Below, piece by piece: positions 35,937 through 46,173 of a stretch of 64,000 nucleotides of DNA. A program made the translations under genes and the position numbers. Source of the stretch: an uncultured Saprospiraceae bacterium (lineage in GTDB: Bacteria > Bacteroidota > Bacteroidia > Chitinophagales > Saprospiraceae); contig CALLPN010000001.1 in the NCBI GenBank assembly GCA_938015435.1, forward strand, positions 248,001 through 312,000, written 5' to 3'. The first letter of the stretch is position 1, and each line of letters starts with the position of its first letter. Below the pieces are notes generated by a model. That model saw nothing but the letters and a program-made list of their open reading frames with translations, searched no databases and was not told where the DNA came from.

Positions 35937-36617
35937 ATGACCACTCATATAGAAAAATCTACTTTAAAATTCCTCAAAGACCTTGCTAAGAATAATAACC
36001 GTCCCTGGTTTAAAGCCAATAAGGACGTTTATGATGTTGCCTTAGCGAATATGAAAGGTTTGATGGACTCTGTTGAAACAGAAATCAATAAGATCGACAT
36101 GATAGAGAAGCAAAAAGTCTTCAGAATCTACCGTGACGTTAGATTTTCTAAAAATAAGGCTCCTTATAAAGACCATTTTGGTGGAAGCTTGACAAGAGCT
36201 ACCGCTGCACGTAGAGGAGGTTTTTTTATAGGAATTCAGCCTGGTGGCAAATCTATGATAGCAGGAGGATTTTGGAATCCAGAATCTAAAGATCTCAAAA
36301 GGGTAAGAGAAGAATTAGCCTTGGATGCATCAGAACTACGAAAAATCATAACTACTAAAAAGTTTAAAGACCTTTTTGGACAGCTAGAAGGTCAAGCGCT
36401 CAAGAATATACCTAGGGGATTTGATAGAGAAAGTGAGGCCGGTGATCTTCTCAGAATGAAACAATATCTATGCTATAGGCCCGTTTCTGACAAAGAGATA
36501 ATTGAACCTGATTTCCTCCAAAAAGTGGTTGCTAGTTATAAAGGTATGCTTCCATTTTTCAACTTCATGAGTAGTGTATTGACCACTAATTTGGATGGCG
36601 AATCACTTATCGACTGA
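35937..36617 (+). CDS. DUF2461 family protein
   Basis: 226 residues, the standard DUF2461 (TIGR02453) size. Characteristic segments are LKDLAKNNNRPWFKANKDVYD near 15-35, RIYRDVRFSKNKAPYKDHFG near 62-81 and GFDRESEAGDLLRMKQY near 159-175. The family's function is unknown. No signal peptide or membrane segment, so cytoplasmic. The following 296 bp (36618-36913) contain no gene; an AT-rich 8-bp inverted repeat (36743-36750 with 36770-36777) is the only structure seen. Confidence 0.88.
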   Translation: MTTHIEKSTLKFLKDLAKNNNRPWFKANKDVYDVALANMKGLMDSVETEINKIDMIEKQKVFRIYRDVRFSKNKAPYKDHFGGSLTRATAARRGGFFIGIQPGGKSMIAGGFWNPESKDLKRVREELALDASELRKIITTKKFKDLFGQLEGQALKNIPRGFDRESEAGDLLRMKQYLCYRPVSDKEIIEPDFLQKVVASYKGMLPFFNFMSSVLTTNLDGESLID

Positions 36618-36913
36618 CAATTACTTAGCAAAAGTAGCTAGTGATATGTCAACTAGTATTATTTGGTATTGAATTTGGATAATCCTTAATATCTGATTGA
36701 CTTTACTATAATCGCTATTGGATTTAAAGCCAAAGCTTAAATAATATTCGAAACGAATCATTAAAAAACCGAATATTTAAAGTCTGTGAATTGTCCTGAG
36801 AAAACAATAGCAATGTATTATTCCTGTCAGATGCAACATTTCTGCTCCAAAACTATTCTTATAAGTACTTTGAAGGGGTAAAAAATAGTTAAATTGGAGT
36901 AATATTATAGATA

Positions 36914-38866
36914 ATGAATCTTAATTGGAGAAAATATATAGCCTTAACTGCATTGCTTTGTGCGACGCTCTACATGAGTGCACAAGTATCATTTCAGTGT
37001 AAAGGTCAATATTACGCCTCTCTCTCTCCGAGCTTACATGGATCTTCTAATCTCTATGAAGTTAAAATTGATCCATTAAGTAATTTGGCTATTTTCGATC
37101 CCATTAAAATCGATGTTGGTAAAAATGTAAATGCTATTGGATATCGATCTGTAGATAATCTAATTTATGGTGTTGATCCAGACGAATTCTTTCTTTACAT
37201 GCTTGACGCCAATGGTGACGTTTTCTTTCTTAAAAACCTGCCATTAACAAATAATCTAGAATATTTTGCCGGTGATATATCGCCAGATGGAAGATTTCTT
37301 ATACTCATCGGAGGTGGAGGATTTACCGGACTAGATTCCGAACTGGTCAAAGTAGATTTAGAATCACCCACTTTTGAAATTAGTAAAGTGAGCCTTCAAG
37401 CGAATACAAGAATATTTGATATCGCTTTTGATCCTGAAGATGGAACTCTTTATGGTCTTGATAGCAATGCCAAAAGGTTAGTTAAAATAAATCCAGATAC
37501 CGGAAACATGGATGTTAGTTTTCCTCAGCAACCAATAGTAAATTCTATAGGAGCATTATTCTTCGATACATTTGGAAACCTCTTTGCCTATGGTGGCGTT
37601 GTCAATCAAGCCAACCAAGATAAGCTTTTCGAAATCAACAAAAACACTGGCGCAATAGCTGTTCTTACTAACGGCCCTATTGCACAAGGTAACGACGGTT
37701 GTAGCTGCCCTTATACTATTAAGTTAGAGAAGACTGTGCTACCAAGGGAGACATTCCCATGCGAACTGGTAGAATATACATTTACCTTGGCCAATAGTTC
37801 TGGATTTGCTAGACAAGGAATCGACCTTATAGATGTATTGCCCCCAGGATTTGATTTTGTAGAGATCCTGCGTAATCCTTATGGAGGTGACGGCAGCTTA
37901 AGTGGTGGATCACTAGTATCCATTACGAATCTAAATGTTTTTCCAGGGAAGGACAGCATAATCATAAGTGCATATATCAATGACATTCCAAGCGGTATTT
38001 ATAAAAATCAAGCACAACTAGTTAAACTACCGGAAAAACTTGGTTCTTTTACTTTATCTGATAATCCTGAAACATTCATTAAAGAAGATAGTACAGATAT
38101 TTTGGTGTTAGATCTATCTCTAGACTTTATAGATGAAGATTATCTAAAGTGCGAAGGTGAAGATCTCGTGATCGATGCCACTATTCCAGGAGCTACTATT
38201 CTTTGGGACGATGATGATAGTAATCCAGTTAATACAATTACAGGTCCTGGAGTATACACGTTGAAAGCTAGAAACAATTGTGAGATCATTATAAAAACCC
38301 TTACAGTTACAGAAGAGTTTGTCGATGTGAGCACATTCGAAGATGAATTCGATATTATGCTCGGCGATTTTGTCAATTTCGATATCGATATCGTTACCAA
38401 TAGTAATATTAGTGACATATCTTGGAATGACCCAAGAGGCAACAGTAATTTTAGTTGCTTGGACTGCGAAGAACCATCGTTAAGACCATTATTCAATGCT
38501 ACCTATACAGCTACAGTTACTACTGAAGCTGGATGCTTTGATGCGGTAGATATTAACGTAAGAGTCGATAAACAAAGAGATGTATTTGCGCCTAATGTTT
38601 TCAGCCCAAATGGCGATGGATCCAATGATATATTCTTCCTCACAGGAACAGAGTTTGTAACTGTAAATGAGTTCAATATATATGATCGTTGGGGAAATCT
38701 GGTTTACAGTACCAAATCCAATCTTCTAGGAGAATCTAATCAAGGATGGAATGGAAATTATAATGGCCATGCAGTTAATCCCGGAGTATATGTTTGGTAT
38801 GCTGAAGTAGAATGGCTAGATGGTTTCATCAAAAATCTTGCAGGAGACGTAACAGTCGTACGATAA
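36914..38866 (+). CDS. Secreted protein with gliding-associated (CHU_C) C-terminal domain
   Basis: 650 residues with a signal peptide ending YMSAQ. The N-terminal third is a beta-propeller-like domain (IGYRSVDNLIYGVDP, IAFDPEDGTLYGLDS). A DUF11-like adhesive domain spans about 275-400 (LVEYTFTLANSS, IDLIDVLPPGF). Ig/PKD-like modules follow, and a CHU_C C-terminal domain occupies about 560-650 (NVFSPNGDGSNDIFFL, YDRWGNLVYS). CHU_C is a type B T9SS export signal common in gliding Bacteroidota. Probably a cell-surface adhesin; there is no enzymatic motif. It has about 300 bp of upstream space and no operon partner. Confidence 0.88.
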   Translation: MNLNWRKYIALTALLCATLYMSAQVSFQCKGQYYASLSPSLHGSSNLYEVKIDPLSNLAIFDPIKIDVGKNVNAIGYRSVDNLIYGVDPDEFFLYMLDANGDVFFLKNLPLTNNLEYFAGDISPDGRFLILIGGGGFTGLDSELVKVDLESPTFEISKVSLQANTRIFDIAFDPEDGTLYGLDSNAKRLVKINPDTGNMDVSFPQQPIVNSIGALFFDTFGNLFAYGGVVNQANQDKLFEINKNTGAIAVLTNGPIAQGNDGCSCPYTIKLEKTVLPRETFPCELVEYTFTLANSSGFARQGIDLIDVLPPGFDFVEILRNPYGGDGSLSGGSLVSITNLNVFPGKDSIIISAYINDIPSGIYKNQAQLVKLPEKLGSFTLSDNPETFIKEDSTDILVLDLSLDFIDEDYLKCEGEDLVIDATIPGATILWDDDDSNPVNTITGPGVYTLKARNNCEIIIKTLTVTEEFVDVSTFEDEFDIMLGDFVNFDIDIVTNSNISDISWNDPRGNSNFSCLDCEEPSLRPLFNATYTATVTTEAGCFDAVDINVRVDKQRDVFAPNVFSPNGDGSNDIFFLTGTEFVTVNEFNIYDRWGNLVYSTKSNLLGESNQGWNGNYNGHAVNPGVYVWYAEVEWLDGFIKNLAGDVTVVR

Positions 38867-38966
38867 ATCTGCACGCAATTCTCTGTTCAATTTCCTGTCA
38901 ATAATTTACTACTAAAACTTACTCTCCACTTACCAAAGACTTCCAACTGGGACTGCCCACTGCTTA

Positions 38967-39971
38967 CTACCTAACTCCCCTCTTCACTGCATGTACAGAT
39001 TTTAATCCTTCGATATTTCCAGGAAACCTATAGTCTCCAATGGCACGCCTTGCATCTATGATATTGGTCATCAGCTTCCAATGTCTCTTGACCTCTTTGA
39101 TCCTATCCCAAAAACTATATTGTGGGTCATAGATATGAAGAGGTTCTGACTTTGCTCCATTGATTTCCATTATTTTAAAATCACCATTACGCACCGCACC
39201 CATTGAGTCCGCTTTGATATCTAATCTGCAGAAGTAGATCTCTTCATCATCACTAAATACATCATGCATGGCAGCTGATAGCAATAAGTCATTGTCATCC
39301 ATCTGAGAATAAAACTGACTTCCTCTACTGTAGTTTCCTATATGGTGGAGCACAATTTCTTCATTCACTTTTGGTACCACGTAGAGCTTCGCACGCCATT
39401 TGTGATTAAGATATTCTTTATCAACAAATGCATTTTTATATCGTGCAATGAGTTGCTTCATGGTGCTTACACCATCGCCAATCACCCTTGGATATTTCTT
39501 ATTACTAATCGAAGTAACTCCATAATCTTGTGACTGAGGAAAACAATGATACATAATAGAATATTCACACTTCTTATTTATGTACTCTTGTATCAACCAT
39601 TCTTTTTTGGGATCCAATTGATCAAAATATGATTCTAGATCTTCAATGGAATTACACTCTCGTACTGCGAAGCCCTTATACCCCATATTAGGTTTTACGA
39701 TTACAGGAAACTCTAATCCATTTTCATTTAACTGATTAAGCAAATTTACCTTGGGATCATAGGTCGTCATCTGCGGAAGATATCTATTAGGAATTATATC
39801 ATAAGCCTCAGTCTTATTATCAGCCAACATACCACCAAAGCTGAGTGCTGGGTTGCAAGCAGAGAAAAAAGTAAGCGATCTATACTTAGCTGCATTATAG
39901 AGATAGTAGACCATTGATTGCCAATAGTACTGTTTAGATATCCAGTAGCCTCTGTCTTGCCATTTTTTCAC
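38967..39971 (-). CDS. ATP-grasp domain protein (D-Ala-D-Ala ligase-like fold)
   Basis: 334 residues without a signal peptide. The ATP-grasp core spans about 85-290: FPVIVKPNMGYKGFAV holds the ATP-binding lysine, EWLIQEYIN follows, and the metal-binding end is FCRLDIKAD then FKIMEINGAKSEPLHIYDP. These enzymes join a carboxylate to an amine or thiol with ATP through an acyl phosphate. The substrates cannot be inferred. The N-terminus (ISKQYYWQSMVYYLYNAAKYRS) fits the preATP-grasp region of uncharacterised Bacteroidota homologues. No biosynthetic neighbours; it is divergent from the small secreted protein. Confidence 0.8.
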   Translation of the reverse strand: MKKWQDRGYWISKQYYWQSMVYYLYNAAKYRSLTFFSACNPALSFGGMLADNKTEAYDIIPNRYLPQMTTYDPKVNLLNQLNENGLEFPVIVKPNMGYKGFAVRECNSIEDLESYFDQLDPKKEWLIQEYINKKCEYSIMYHCFPQSQDYGVTSISNKKYPRVIGDGVSTMKQLIARYKNAFVDKEYLNHKWRAKLYVVPKVNEEIVLHHIGNYSRGSQFYSQMDDNDLLLSAAMHDVFSDDEEIYFCRLDIKADSMGAVRNGDFKIMEINGAKSEPLHIYDPQYSFWDRIKEVKRHWKLMTNIIDARRAIGDYRFPGNIEGLKSVHAVKRGVR

Positions 39972-40037
39972 CTAATGAAAGTAGCATAAAAAATGCGATA
40001 TACAATGTTTATTTAGTAGGTCTCGTTATTGTTTCAT

Positions 40038-40538
40038 ATGAAAACACTCTTGTTCTTTTTACTAATCAGCTGTTCAACATTTTCTGTTGCCCAATACGAA
40101 CCAACAGTAAATCTAGATAATCTAGAGTTTTATAAAACACAATTACAATGGAATTTTAAAGATGAGCCTGACTTCTCAAAAAAATGTAGAGAGATAATCA
40201 AATATGACGGAGGCTACGAATACATCTTGGACAACATAGATCGACAACCAAGGCATCCAGAAACTCATGAATACTTTCTTGGGTATCTATCCTGTTTTCT
40301 AAAAAACAAAAACGAGTTATTTATCAATTTATTGAAAGATAGAATAGACCGAAATCTAATTAATAAACATACAATGAATAATACCATATTTAGAATGTTT
40401 GACAATAACTCTAATGCATGTAATTATATCAATTCATTAGTTGAGAATGAAAATTTATCTGCAGATGAAAGAAATGAAATACGACTAAAAGTTAATTATT
40501 TAAAAAGTTGTAAACTCTATCAAGATACTTGTAAATAA
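40038..40538 (+). CDS. Hypothetical small secreted protein
   Basis: 166 residues from ATG 40038 (the longer frame would need TTG 40029). A signal peptide ends FSVAQ. The mature part is helical and charged with four or five cysteines (KKCREI, YLSCFL, NACNY, SCKLYQDTC), which suggests disulfides in the periplasm. No family recognised. Composition is more AT-rich than the neighbouring metabolic genes. Confidence 0.6.
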   Translation: MKTLLFFLLISCSTFSVAQYEPTVNLDNLEFYKTQLQWNFKDEPDFSKKCREIIKYDGGYEYILDNIDRQPRHPETHEYFLGYLSCFLKNKNELFINLLKDRIDRNLINKHTMNNTIFRMFDNNSNACNYINSLVENENLSADERNEIRLKVNYLKSCKLYQDTCK

Positions 40539-40540
40539 AA

Positions 40541-40568
40541 ATGGATCACATCTTAAGACGTGATCCAT
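40541..40568. terminator. Convergent terminator between the small secreted protein gene and gcvP
   Basis: ATGGATCAC (40541-40549) pairs with GTGATCCAT (40560-40568), with self-complementary TCTTAAGA in the loop. T-rich tracts flank both sides, so it can act for both strands. Confidence 0.75.
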
Positions 40569-40622
40569 CTACTTTATTTTCTTATCAATTTTGAAATTTA
40601 TCATTCCAAAATTAACCCATAA

Positions 40623-43493
40623 TTAAGCCTCCATATAATCCTCGATAGGAGGACAAGTACAGATCAGATTACGATCTCCGTACGCATTATTTACCCTTCC
40701 GATTGCTGGCCAAAATTTACCCCCGCCTTTAAGGTATGCTATAGGGAATGCTGCTTTCTCTCTTGTATAAGGATATTCCCAACTGTCACTTGTTATCATC
40801 GCTTCAGTATGTGGTGCATTATGCAAAACATTGTTTTCAGCATCTTGAACTCCAGTTGCGATTTCATCGATTTCGGCCTTTATACCTATCATAGCTTCAC
40901 AAAATCTATCCAGCTCATCTTTGTCTTCAGACTCAGTCGGCTCTATCATGATAGTACCTGCTACAGGGAATGATAATGTAGGTGCATGAAATCCATAATC
41001 GATCAACCTCTTGGCTACATCCTCTGCACTACATATGGCTTTGAATGGCCTTAGATCTAATATCAATTCGTGTGCAGCCATTCCTTCTTCTCCTGTGTAA
41101 AGAACTGGATAATGATCCTCTAGTCTTACTTTGATGTAATTAGCATTAAGGATCGCATACTCTGTCGCTCTTTTTAATCCATCGTAGCCGAGCATCTTGA
41201 TATAAGCATATGATATCAATAGAATACTAGCACTACTCCAAGGGGCTGCGGAAACTGCTGGTATCGCTTTTTCTCCACCTGTAGGTATTAGTTTATGTCC
41301 AGGTAAAAATGGCTTTAGTTTATCATTGACGCAGATCGGTCCCATTCCTGGGCCTCCACCTCCATGAGGTATTGCAAATGTCTTGTGCAAATTGAGGTGA
41401 CATACATCCGCTCCGATCAATCCTGGAGAAGTAAGCCCTACTTGAGCATTCATGTTTGCACCATCCATATAGACTAGTCCGCCACAGTCATGTATCTTTT
41501 GACAGATCGCTCTGATCGCAGTTTCAAATACTCCATGAGTACTTGGATATGTAATCATTAAAGCGGATAGATTTTCTTTATGTTCTTCAGCTTTAGCATT
41601 AAGATCTTCTAGATCTATGTTGCCACTTTCATCACATTTTACAACTATGACTTTCATTCCAGCCATCACTGCGCTGGCTGGATTAGTACCGTGTGCCGAA
41701 GATGGTATGATCGCTACGTTTCTATGATGATCTCCCCTATCCTCATGATACGCTTTGATCGTCAATAATCCTGCATACTCACCTTGAGCTCCAGAGTTAG
41801 GTTGTAATGAGCAATCTGTAAATCCTGTGATATCTGATAAGTACTCTGTTAACTCATCGAATATCTGCTGATATCCTTGTACTTGATCTAGAGGTGCAAA
41901 TGGATGAATATTTGCAAATTCTGGCCAGCTAACTGGGATAAGTTCTGTCGCCGCATTGAGCTTCATAGTACATGACCCTAATGAGATCATAGAGTGTACT
42001 AATGATAAATCTTTATTCTCTAGTTTCTTGATATACCTCATCATCTTACTTTCCGTATGGTACGAACTGAATGTCGGATGAGTTAGATATTCTGTAGTCC
42101 TTTCTAACTTATTTGGAATGTTACTATTCACTGTATTATCACCATAGGAATAATCCATACCGAACACGGCAGCCATTACTTCTACGATTTTCTTAAGATC
42201 ATTATCTGTAGTGGTTTCATCCACAGATATGATGATATGGTCATCAGTATAGAAGAAATTCATCTCCATTGCATTACTAGCTTCCTTAGCCTTCGCTTGT
42301 AGATCAACATCTGCTACTACAGCTAATGTATCGAAGAAGTGATCATTAGAAAGCTTACAACCCATTGCAGATAATTCTGCAGAAAGTTTAGCGGCTCTAA
42401 GGTGCATTGTATTCGCAATATGTCTGATGCCTTCTGGACCATGATATACACCATACATACCTGCCATGATCGCTAGTAATGCTTGCGCTGTACAGATATT
42501 AGATGTAGCCTTATCTCTCTTGATATGCTGCTCTCTTGTCTGCAATGCCATACGGAGTGCAGGGTTGTTTTGAGAGTCTTCTGACAGACCTATAATACGG
42601 CCTGGAATTTGTCTTTTATAATCCTCTAAAGTAGCGAAGTATGCGGCATGCGGTCCACCGTATCCCAACGGAACTCCAAATCTCTGTGTGTTACCTACAA
42701 CTACATCCACTCCCCAAGCTCCTGGCTCCTGAAGTAATGCAAGGCTCATAAGATCTGCTGCGACACAAACCAATAATCCTTCCTCTTTACATGCGCTCAC
42801 AAATGTGGAGTAATCTTCTACTGAACCATTACTATTAGGATATTGAATCAACGCTCCGATGTAATCTTCGCCCAGGTTCGCAGCCTTATAGTCTCCCTGT
42901 ACTATTTCGATTCCTATAGGTTCTGCTCTCGTTACTAATACATCTAGCGTCTGAGTGTATACAGAGTGATCTACAAAGTATTTAGTGGCAGGGTTCTTCT
43001 TTCTTTTCTTATTTCTGATCCCTTGAAACATAGCCATAGATTCCGCAGCGGCTGTTGCTTCATCAAGCAATGATGCATTAGCGATCGGAAGACCAGTAAG
43101 ATCGGAGACTAACGTCTGGAAGTTGAGTAGAGCCTCTAACCTACCCTGAGCGATCTCTGCTTGGTAAGGTGTATACTGAGTATACCATCCTGGATTTTGA
43201 AAAATATTTCGAAGCAGTACTGAAGGCGTAATCGTACCGTAGTAACCTTGTCCAATGTATGACTTGTATACCTTGTTTTTTGCTGCTGTTTGTTCTAATT
43301 CGTTAAGATATTCAAACTCCGTCAATGACCCTGGAACCTTCAGGTCTCTATCCATTCGGATATCATTAGGTACGGTCTTATTGATCAATTCATCTAATGA
43401 AGAGACACCGATAGTTTGAATCATTTCATCCTTTTCAGATGCGATTATTCCAATATGTCTGCGTTCAAAAGAATCTAAGTAATTAGTCGCCAT
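40623..43493 (-). CDS. gcvP: Glycine dehydrogenase (decarboxylating), P-protein
   Basis: 956 residues, the single-chain form of the P-protein. The N-terminal half opens FERRHIGI and carries YTQYTPYQAEIAQGRLEAL. The C-terminal half holds the PLP-binding lysine Lys704 in HLNLHKTFAIPHGGGGPG. It decarboxylates glycine and transfers the aminomethyl group to the lipoyl H-protein in the glycine cleavage system. The gcvT and gcvH partners are not in the window. I checked the upstream region for a glycine riboswitch and saw none. The 379-bp gap upstream holds a long AT-rich inverted repeat and the metK terminator. Confidence 0.97.
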   Translation of the reverse strand: MATNYLDSFERRHIGIIASEKDEMIQTIGVSSLDELINKTVPNDIRMDRDLKVPGSLTEFEYLNELEQTAAKNKVYKSYIGQGYYGTITPSVLLRNIFQNPGWYTQYTPYQAEIAQGRLEALLNFQTLVSDLTGLPIANASLLDEATAAAESMAMFQGIRNKKRKKNPATKYFVDHSVYTQTLDVLVTRAEPIGIEIVQGDYKAANLGEDYIGALIQYPNSNGSVEDYSTFVSACKEEGLLVCVAADLMSLALLQEPGAWGVDVVVGNTQRFGVPLGYGGPHAAYFATLEDYKRQIPGRIIGLSEDSQNNPALRMALQTREQHIKRDKATSNICTAQALLAIMAGMYGVYHGPEGIRHIANTMHLRAAKLSAELSAMGCKLSNDHFFDTLAVVADVDLQAKAKEASNAMEMNFFYTDDHIIISVDETTTDNDLKKIVEVMAAVFGMDYSYGDNTVNSNIPNKLERTTEYLTHPTFSSYHTESKMMRYIKKLENKDLSLVHSMISLGSCTMKLNAATELIPVSWPEFANIHPFAPLDQVQGYQQIFDELTEYLSDITGFTDCSLQPNSGAQGEYAGLLTIKAYHEDRGDHHRNVAIIPSSAHGTNPASAVMAGMKVIVVKCDESGNIDLEDLNAKAEEHKENLSALMITYPSTHGVFETAIRAICQKIHDCGGLVYMDGANMNAQVGLTSPGLIGADVCHLNLHKTFAIPHGGGGPGMGPICVNDKLKPFLPGHKLIPTGGEKAIPAVSAAPWSSASILLISYAYIKMLGYDGLKRATEYAILNANYIKVRLEDHYPVLYTGEEGMAAHELILDLRPFKAICSAEDVAKRLIDYGFHAPTLSFPVAGTIMIEPTESEDKDELDRFCEAMIGIKAEIDEIATGVQDAENNVLHNAPHTEAMITSDSWEYPYTREKAAFPIAYLKGGGKFWPAIGRVNNAYGDRNLICTCPPIEDYMEA

Positions 43494-43672
43494 CGTAAGT
43501 GAGTTATGGTTGTAATACGTGAGGTAATATAACGTTGCTAATGTATGACAAATAAGAGAATATGTATGTTGCAGAAATAGATAAAATTTCGACTAAAAAT
43601 GGTTATTTAGTTACAGAAATGAAAGTACTGTGACGAAGTAAAGAAAGAGACTAGAGCCTTCGATATAACATT

Positions 43673-43727
43673 AATGAAAATTGTAATTCGTATAGCTATA
43701 AACATCAGTCCATTACAATTTTTCATT
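43673..43727. repeat. Long AT-rich inverted repeat between metK and gcvP
   Basis: AATGAAAATTGTAAT (43673-43687) and ATTACAATTTTTCATT (43712-43727) are inverted copies that differ by one inserted base, with a 24-nt loop. It lies 180 bp upstream of gcvP and 145 bp downstream of metK. Role unknown. Confidence 0.5.
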
Positions 43728-43815
43728 TGATAGTCTCGGACGAATTCCCTATGTAATGAATGAGTGTTTATTTTGCTAATATATTTCCACTCTAACCAAT
43801 GCTAAACCATTAAAA

Positions 43816-43849
43816 AAGTGGCTATCCGATTTCTACCGAATAGCCACTT
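43816..43849 (-). terminator. Terminator of metK
   Basis: AAGTGGCTAT (43816-43825) pairs with ATAGCCACTT (43840-43849), and on the minus strand is followed by a run of six Ts. It begins about 25 bp after the metK stop. Confidence 0.8.
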
Positions 43850-43872
43850 AATACTATATATTTTACACGCTT

Positions 43873-45129
43873 TTACTTCACCTTAAAAGCAGCCTTGATC
43901 TTCTTTACATAATCTAACTTTTCCCATGTAAATGTTTCCACGTTTTTAGATTTAGTTTTTCCTGATCCATTTGTAAAAGTTACTTTCTTCTTCTCAGGTA
44001 CTCTTCCCATGTGACCATAAGCTGCAGTCTCAGAATAGATAGGATTACGAAGCTTTAATCTAGTTTCGATGCTATAAGGTCTCATATCAAAAATCTTCTC
44101 GATCTTCTGAGCGATTTGACCGTCTGTAAGTTTCACATTAGCTGATCCGTAAGTATTTACATATATATTCGTGGGTTGAGCTACACCTATGGCATAAGAT
44201 ACTTGTACTAATATCTCTTCACAGACTCCAGCGGCTACCATATTTTTAGCGATATGTCTAGTAGCATAAGCTGCAGATCTATCTACTTTACTTGGATCTT
44301 TACCAGAGAATGCTCCCCCTCCGTGAGCACCTTTACCTCCATATGTATCTACAATAATCTTACGACCTGTAAGACCAGTATCACCGTGAGGTCCTCCGAT
44401 TACGAATTTTCCAGTTGGGTTTACATGATATGTGATCTTAGAATCAAATAACTTACGAAGACTTGGCTTCACTTGTTTTTTTACTCTTGGGATAACAATC
44501 TTGATTACATCTTCTTTGATTTTCGCTAACATCTTAGCATCCTTATCAAAATCATCATGCTGAGTAGACACTACTATCGAATCGATACGTACTGGCTTAT
44601 TATCATCAGAATATTCGATTGTCACCTGAGACTTAGAATCAGGTCTTAGATATTTCATCTTTTTGCCTTCCTTACGGATAGCAGCTAATTCGATCAACAC
44701 CTTATGTGAGAGATCCAAAGCCAAAGGCATATAGTTTTCAGTTTCGCTAGTAGCGTAACCAAACATCATTCCTTGATCACCAGCGCCTTGATCTTCTTTC
44801 TTCTTACGCTCTACACCTTGATTGATATCTGGAGATTGCTCATGAATACTAGAAAACACACCACAGCTATTAGCCTCAAACATGTACTCAGACTTAGTAT
44901 AACCGATACGCTCGATGACATCGCGAGCAATCTGCTGTACATCTAGATATGTAGATGATTTCACTTCACCTGCTAGTACTACTTGGCCAGTCGTTACAAG
45001 TGTCTCACAAGCTACTTTCGATGATGGATCAAAGGCTAAAAAGTGATCTACTAATGCATCTGATATTTGATCAGCTACTTTATCCGGGTGTCCTTCAGAT
45101 ACTGATTCTGATGTAAAGAGATATGACAT
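43873..45129 (-). CDS. metK: S-adenosylmethionine synthase
   Basis: 418 residues. Signatures are [20 protein letters not shown] at the N-terminus, [16 protein letters not shown] and [20 protein letters not shown]. The enzyme joins methionine and ATP to make S-adenosylmethionine, releasing phosphate and pyrophosphate. It is slightly longer than the E. coli protein (384), with a lysine-rich C-terminal insert ([18 protein letters not shown]). A well-formed promoter precedes it; the 75-nt leader is too short and simple for a SAM riboswitch. Confidence 0.97.
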   Translation of the reverse strand: MSYLFTSESVSEGHPDKVADQISDALVDHFLAFDPSSKVACETLVTTGQVVLAGEVKSSTYLDVQQIARDVIERIGYTKSEYMFEANSCGVFSSIHEQSPDINQGVERKKKEDQGAGDQGMMFGYATSETENYMPLALDLSHKVLIELAAIRKEGKKMKYLRPDSKSQVTIEYSDDNKPVRIDSIVVSTQHDDFDKDAKMLAKIKEDVIKIVIPRVKKQVKPSLRKLFDSKITYHVNPTGKFVIGGPHGDTGLTGRKIIVDTYGGKGAHGGGAFSGKDPSKVDRSAAYATRHIAKNMVAAGVCEEILVQVSYAIGVAQPTNIYVNTYGSANVKLTDGQIAQKIEKIFDMRPYSIETRLKLRNPIYSETAAYGHMGRVPEKKKVTFTNGSGKTKSKNVETFTWEKLDYVKKIKAAFKVK

Positions 45130-45211
45130 TTATATTCTATTTTAAATTCAACGATTTATTGGAAAATACTTCACAGAATTTATCTATGACTGTATATCCA
45201 AATTAGGTTTG

Positions 45212-45243
45212 CAAAAGTACTTAAGTTATGAGTATTTGACAAT
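45212..45243 (-). promoter_or_regulatory. Promoter of metK
   Basis: On the minus strand, ATTG (45243-45240) is separated by exactly 20 bases from TACTTTTG (45219-45212), an exact TAnnTTTG. This is one of the two clearest -33/-7 pairs in the window. Transcription would begin near 45205. Confidence 0.65.
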
Positions 45244-45289
45244 ATTATTTTCAAATACCGAATGTCCGTTAAATTCGAATCTGGATCTA

Positions 45290-46153
45290 TTAATATCCTT
45301 CTATCATTATTTCTACACGCCTGTTCTGAGCCCTACCTTCTTGAGTAGCGTTACTTACTATCGGAACAGTCTCCCCTAGGCCTCTCGTACTATATATAGC
45401 TCCTTTATGATCTATCCGAGACAGCAAGAAATCTCTAATTCTATCAGCTCTTCGTTGAGAGAGTGTGAGATTACGCTCTGGAGTACCTGTGTTATCAGTA
45501 TGTCCTATGATGTTGATTTTCACTTTTTCATATGTCAGTAGTACCTGTCCAATACTATCCAATAAATATTCACTCCCTCGTATCATACGACTACTACCCA
45601 CATTAAATAAGAGATCTTGATCTAACGAAACTGTATCCACATCAAATTTGATATCTCCAGATACAGGTCCACTTTCATATATCACCCCAAACATAGTAGG
45701 ATACGCTTGATAATACCAAATCTTAACTGCGTAATCTCCTGGTCGCAATGCTACCGTATCCGCTTTCATATGCATCCCATCACTAAAGTCATTATCAATT
45801 ATCTTCTCTCCATCCAACCACACAATCGATCCATCATCGGATGTAATTGCGAAGCGATACATTGATGTCTTATCGATAGTTAATACGGTCGAAAACATAA
45901 TCGCAAAAGCGCCTTTCCGATCTACATCAGGAAATCCAAGATCTGTATCCCTCTGACTTATATTTATAGAATCCCATGAAAACTCATTGAGCAACGGATA
46001 TAGACTTTCATAATCTTCAGTGAATTTTTCGTACTTCAATTGATTGGGACATTTATATACCTTCCCTTTAAATAGAGTATAGTTCATGGATTGACCATGT
46101 AATAGACTGACCACTGAAATGACAAAAAAGAATAAGAGTAAATGGATCTTCAT
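45290..46153 (-). CDS. PA14-like domain fused to OmpA C-terminal domain
   Basis: 287 residues with a signal peptide ending LLHGQ. Residues about 25-160 look like a PA14 carbohydrate-binding-type domain (MYRFAITSDDGSIVWLDGEKI, HMKADTVALRPGDYAVKIWYY in the same order as PA14). Residues about 180-287 form an OmpA-like peptidoglycan-binding domain: NIIGHTDNTGTPERNLTLSQ then RADRIRDFLL. The OmpA domain should anchor the protein to the cell wall while the PA14 part contacts a glycan in the periplasm. A perfect 11-bp palindrome overlaps its probable promoter. Confidence 0.88.
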   Translation of the reverse strand: MKIHLLLFFFVISVVSLLHGQSMNYTLFKGKVYKCPNQLKYEKFTEDYESLYPLLNEFSWDSINISQRDTDLGFPDVDRKGAFAIMFSTVLTIDKTSMYRFAITSDDGSIVWLDGEKIIDNDFSDGMHMKADTVALRPGDYAVKIWYYQAYPTMFGVIYESGPVSGDIKFDVDTVSLDQDLLFNVGSSRMIRGSEYLLDSIGQVLLTYEKVKINIIGHTDNTGTPERNLTLSQRRADRIRDFLLSRIDHKGAIYSTRGLGETVPIVSNATQEGRAQNRRVEIMIEGY

Positions 46154-46173
46154 GAAAATAAGTTAATTGCTTA

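Noticed and set aside
43494..43670. Glycine riboswitch upstream of gcvP
   Set aside because: No pair of glycine-aptamer-like stems or conserved purine-rich cores could be found on the gcvP strand.
45130..45205. SAM riboswitch upstream of metK
   Set aside because: The predicted leader is only about 75 nt, AT-rich and without a multi-helix junction or SAM-II-like pseudoknot pattern.
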